Under the pieces are notes generated by a model. The model was given only the letters and a program-made list of their open reading frames with translations, had not been told where the DNA came from and made no database searches. Position numbers and translations under genes: made by a program. This document shows positions 61,735 through 64,000 of a stretch of 64,000 nucleotides of DNA, piece by piece (position 1 is the stretch's first letter; each line of letters starts with the position of its first letter). The stretch is taken from contig NC_134368.1 of assembly GCF_035582795.1 (NCBI RefSeq), positions 4,897,501-4,961,500 on the forward strand. The letters are read 5' to 3'. The stretch is from Mycteria americana (lineage: Eukaryota; Chordata; Aves; Ciconiiformes; Ciconiidae).

Positions 61735-62360
61735 ATTGAGTTAATTTATGAGCTGGTGTAAACTTCTAGCATCTGCAGTACCCTATGACAAGGAGTTCCA
61801 AAACCTTTGCTGGTAACTTAATATGTAGGGTTTTTATTTGACACTTTCTTTCTTTTTTTTCATTGAAAAAGACAAAAGCAAAGATTGTTTCACTCTATCC
61901 ATGATACTTCAGGTTTTGTTGGCTGTATTCCCCCTCAGTTTTTTCTTCTGCATAATGAAGATTTTTAATCTATTTAGTTGTTCCTTGAGTCCTTGATCGT
62001 CTTTGTTGCCACTGTGTATTTCTCAGTTCTGCAATATTCTTTGTAGAAAAGTGATGGCCAAATTGTATTCATTATATGGATTTATAATGGCATAATGGTG
62101 TTTTCTGTTTTGTTCTCTTTCCCTTTCAGAATAATTCCTCACTTTATTTTTGGTTGCTACTCTGTGTTAAACTGGAATTTACATAGAGCTATTATAATTC
62201 ACAGATTGCATTCCTCGGTATTAATAACCAATTCCAGCATTCATCGTTAAATATGTAATCAGGATCCTAGTCCTTTTTCCTGTTTTTTATCACTTTACAT
62301 TTATCAAAGTTACTCTATCTCTTTCATAGCCATTTTAAGAACTTCAAAGCAATTCTGCTC
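61735..62360 (-). mobile_element. Ancient CR1-like LINE relic, 3' half
   Basis: Ordered landmarks on the plus strand match the reverse complement of the 3' portion of old amniote CR1 elements. They are acttctagcatctgcag and then gacaaggagttccaaa at 61,762-61,803, a ttccccctcag block near 61,929, and cttgatcgtctttgttgcc near 61,992. Further on are ggatttataatggcataatgg near 62,079-62,099, tttctgttttgttctc directly after, aataattcctcac near 62,132, and a tttacatttatcaaagtt block near 62,295. All frames are closed. It is less decayed than the relic at 18,172-19,975 and on the same strand. Confidence 0.7.
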
Positions 62361-64000
62361 CATGGTTCTTGTTTGGTTTGAAGGAAGGAAAAAGGGAGAA
62401 ACAGCAAAATGATCGGATTATGTGGGTTGGCATTTTGCACATCAGTAGATGTTGTATTCAGTCCTGAGATCAGTTAATTTATTGTCAGTAACTAGGTTTC
62501 TCAGAAACAAGAGGAGGGGGAAAGGACATGAAAGTAAAAGAAAATAATAAAACTTGGCCCATCTATAGTTTGTTTGAATTATAGGAGTATGGTGGATCAA
62601 GGAGGCAGCATGAGACACAGAAGCAAGTCTGGAACCTGTAGCATTACCAGAAGCCTGATGCCTTCTTAAGAAGTAATGAATAGACACCCAAGAAGATGTG
62701 TTATAACAGTGTTGGAAATGGACTTTTTCAGGCTATCAAAGACATAGTAAAATGTGTTGCTACCCAACAAGCCTCCACAAAGTACTAGACCTGAGAGCAA
62801 GACCAAAAGAAAAGATCTGCCCTGGAAGGACACAGTAGAAAGGAGATACAATTGTTCATAAATCCCTTTCATTTTGATTCTGTCTTTCTGAATTTTCTTT
62901 ATTGTAATGGCCAAGCTGTGTTCTAATAAAATCTAGTTTTACTAATTCAAAGCCTTTGTAGTATTTTTGGTTCGCTTAATTGAAAGAAAAGCTACCAGTA
63001 GTTCTGGCTCAAAGTAGTGGTTGATGTAGGGCCGAATTACAGTCACAGTGATGAATCTGAGAAATTCTCTCAATCTGTTCGCAATTGCAGATGTAGTCTA
63101 GACTGACCACTGATTTTATTGGAACTGTCTTGTGTTCACTCGTGGTCATATCATAGATATCAGCAGCTAATTTTAAAAAAAGATTTTTCTAAAGATTTCT
63201 AGAACAGTGACTGTAGAAGTTCTAGCTAGTACAGATAACATGTCCATACGTACAACAATTGACTGACAAAAAGTAGAAAATTGCATATTTGATTTGCCAC
63301 TATGTTCCCCCCCCCCCCCCCATATTTCAGGTGTTAGTTAGTAACACAAGTCTGAGGAAATTACTGTTTTTAAAAATATGATTTTGGGGCCTTTGAAAAG
63401 TACAATATTACTGAACAGCCATTTATGTTCTGCAGGTGTTACAGGTATTGTTGGCTTGGAGTCCAAATTAATGCTAAGAGGACAACACAGTTACATCTCA
63501 GACAAAAAGGAATGAATAAGTCATGAAATGTATGAATAGGGAAATAATAGTAGTAGACTCTCATTTGTCTTTGGGACGGTTGTTTCCTTCCTCCTACAGT
63601 TCCTTCATGGATGAGGTGGGGAAAAAATATTTAGCTATGAGTACTACGCAGAAAGCAAAAAATATGGACTGATGATAATACATTAGATATCACGTTGCAA
63701 ACTAGAATATTAATAGAATTGCTGAGTAGGCTAGAAGCAGCCACATCTAGTCTGCTTTCAGACATTAGAAAGCTGGAGCCGCAGTGATAAGAATTATTTA
63801 AAAAAAAATAGTGTGGCACAGTGGAATTATGTGAAGACAAATAGGGAATTTAAAGAGTGGGATGTAAACATGTAGTAAAAAACCAACTGAAGAACAACAA
63901 CAGACTAGCCACAAGGGACAAGCTTATAGTGCTCTGTACAAGGCAGCAGAAAAGTGATAGGATGGTATGGATTAGCGAGAGCAGGAGAATCACCTATTGA
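62361..64000. other. Non-coding stretch to the end of the window
   Basis: No gene recognised. A run of 15 C lies at 63,307-63,321. The composition stays G over C on the plus strand elsewhere (63,001: 18 G, 9 C). Confidence 0.5.
63307..63321 (+). repeat. C15 homopolymer
   Basis: Fifteen consecutive C in otherwise AT-rich DNA, directly followed by catatttcag. Runs of this length are length-variable and error-prone in sequencing. Confidence 0.9.

Noticed and set aside
1..64000. Endogenous retrovirus, DNA transposon, CRISPR array, rRNA or tRNA
   Set aside because: I looked for long terminal repeats, retroviral gag/pol-like frames, terminal inverted repeats, spaced direct repeats and cloverleaf-like segments and found none I could support. 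Very degraded copies could be missed by eye.

Overview
The window looks like nuclear DNA from a bird. It is AT-rich and gene-poor, it has one sharp CpG island, and its recognisable mobile DNA is CR1 (chicken-repeat-1) LINE sequence, including the avian-type 3' end built from the octamer ATTCTATG. No bacterial or viral gene organisation, CRISPR array, rRNA or tRNA was seen. No known protein-coding gene could be named with confidence.

Layout. 1-15,100 is AT-rich DNA holding a CR1 3' scrap (2,431-2,540, minus) and a 1.65-kb 5'-truncated CR1 (about 3,200-4,856, plus) with a broken reverse-transcriptase frame. 15,100-16,075 is a CpG island that looks like a divergent promoter. On the plus side it ends in a non-coding first exon with a good splice donor at 16,069. 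On the minus side there is a short exon with two competing donors around an ATG in strong Kozak context. A 200-base pyrimidine tract and a second, weaker GC-rich patch (16,720-17,240) follow. From 17,240 to 64,000 the DNA reads as a long intron of a plus-strand gene or as intergenic sequence. It carries a 935-bp CR1 (39,340-40,274, minus) and four very old, heavily decayed CR1/L3-like relics (18,172-19,975; 34,010-34,260; 46,366-46,520; 61,735-62,360), all on the minus strand.

Base composition supports divergent transcription. In most lines sampled by eye the plus strand has C over G and A over T left of the island, and G over C and T over A right of it, as expected if genes run away from the island in both directions. 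Six of the seven LINE copies are antisense to the inferred transcription.

No previously undescribed biological system could be demonstrated. The most useful observations are the divergent promoter, the composition switch, the ancient LINE relics, the shared catalytic-site decay in both young CR1 copies, and a few unassigned exon-like open frames, each given with low confidence.
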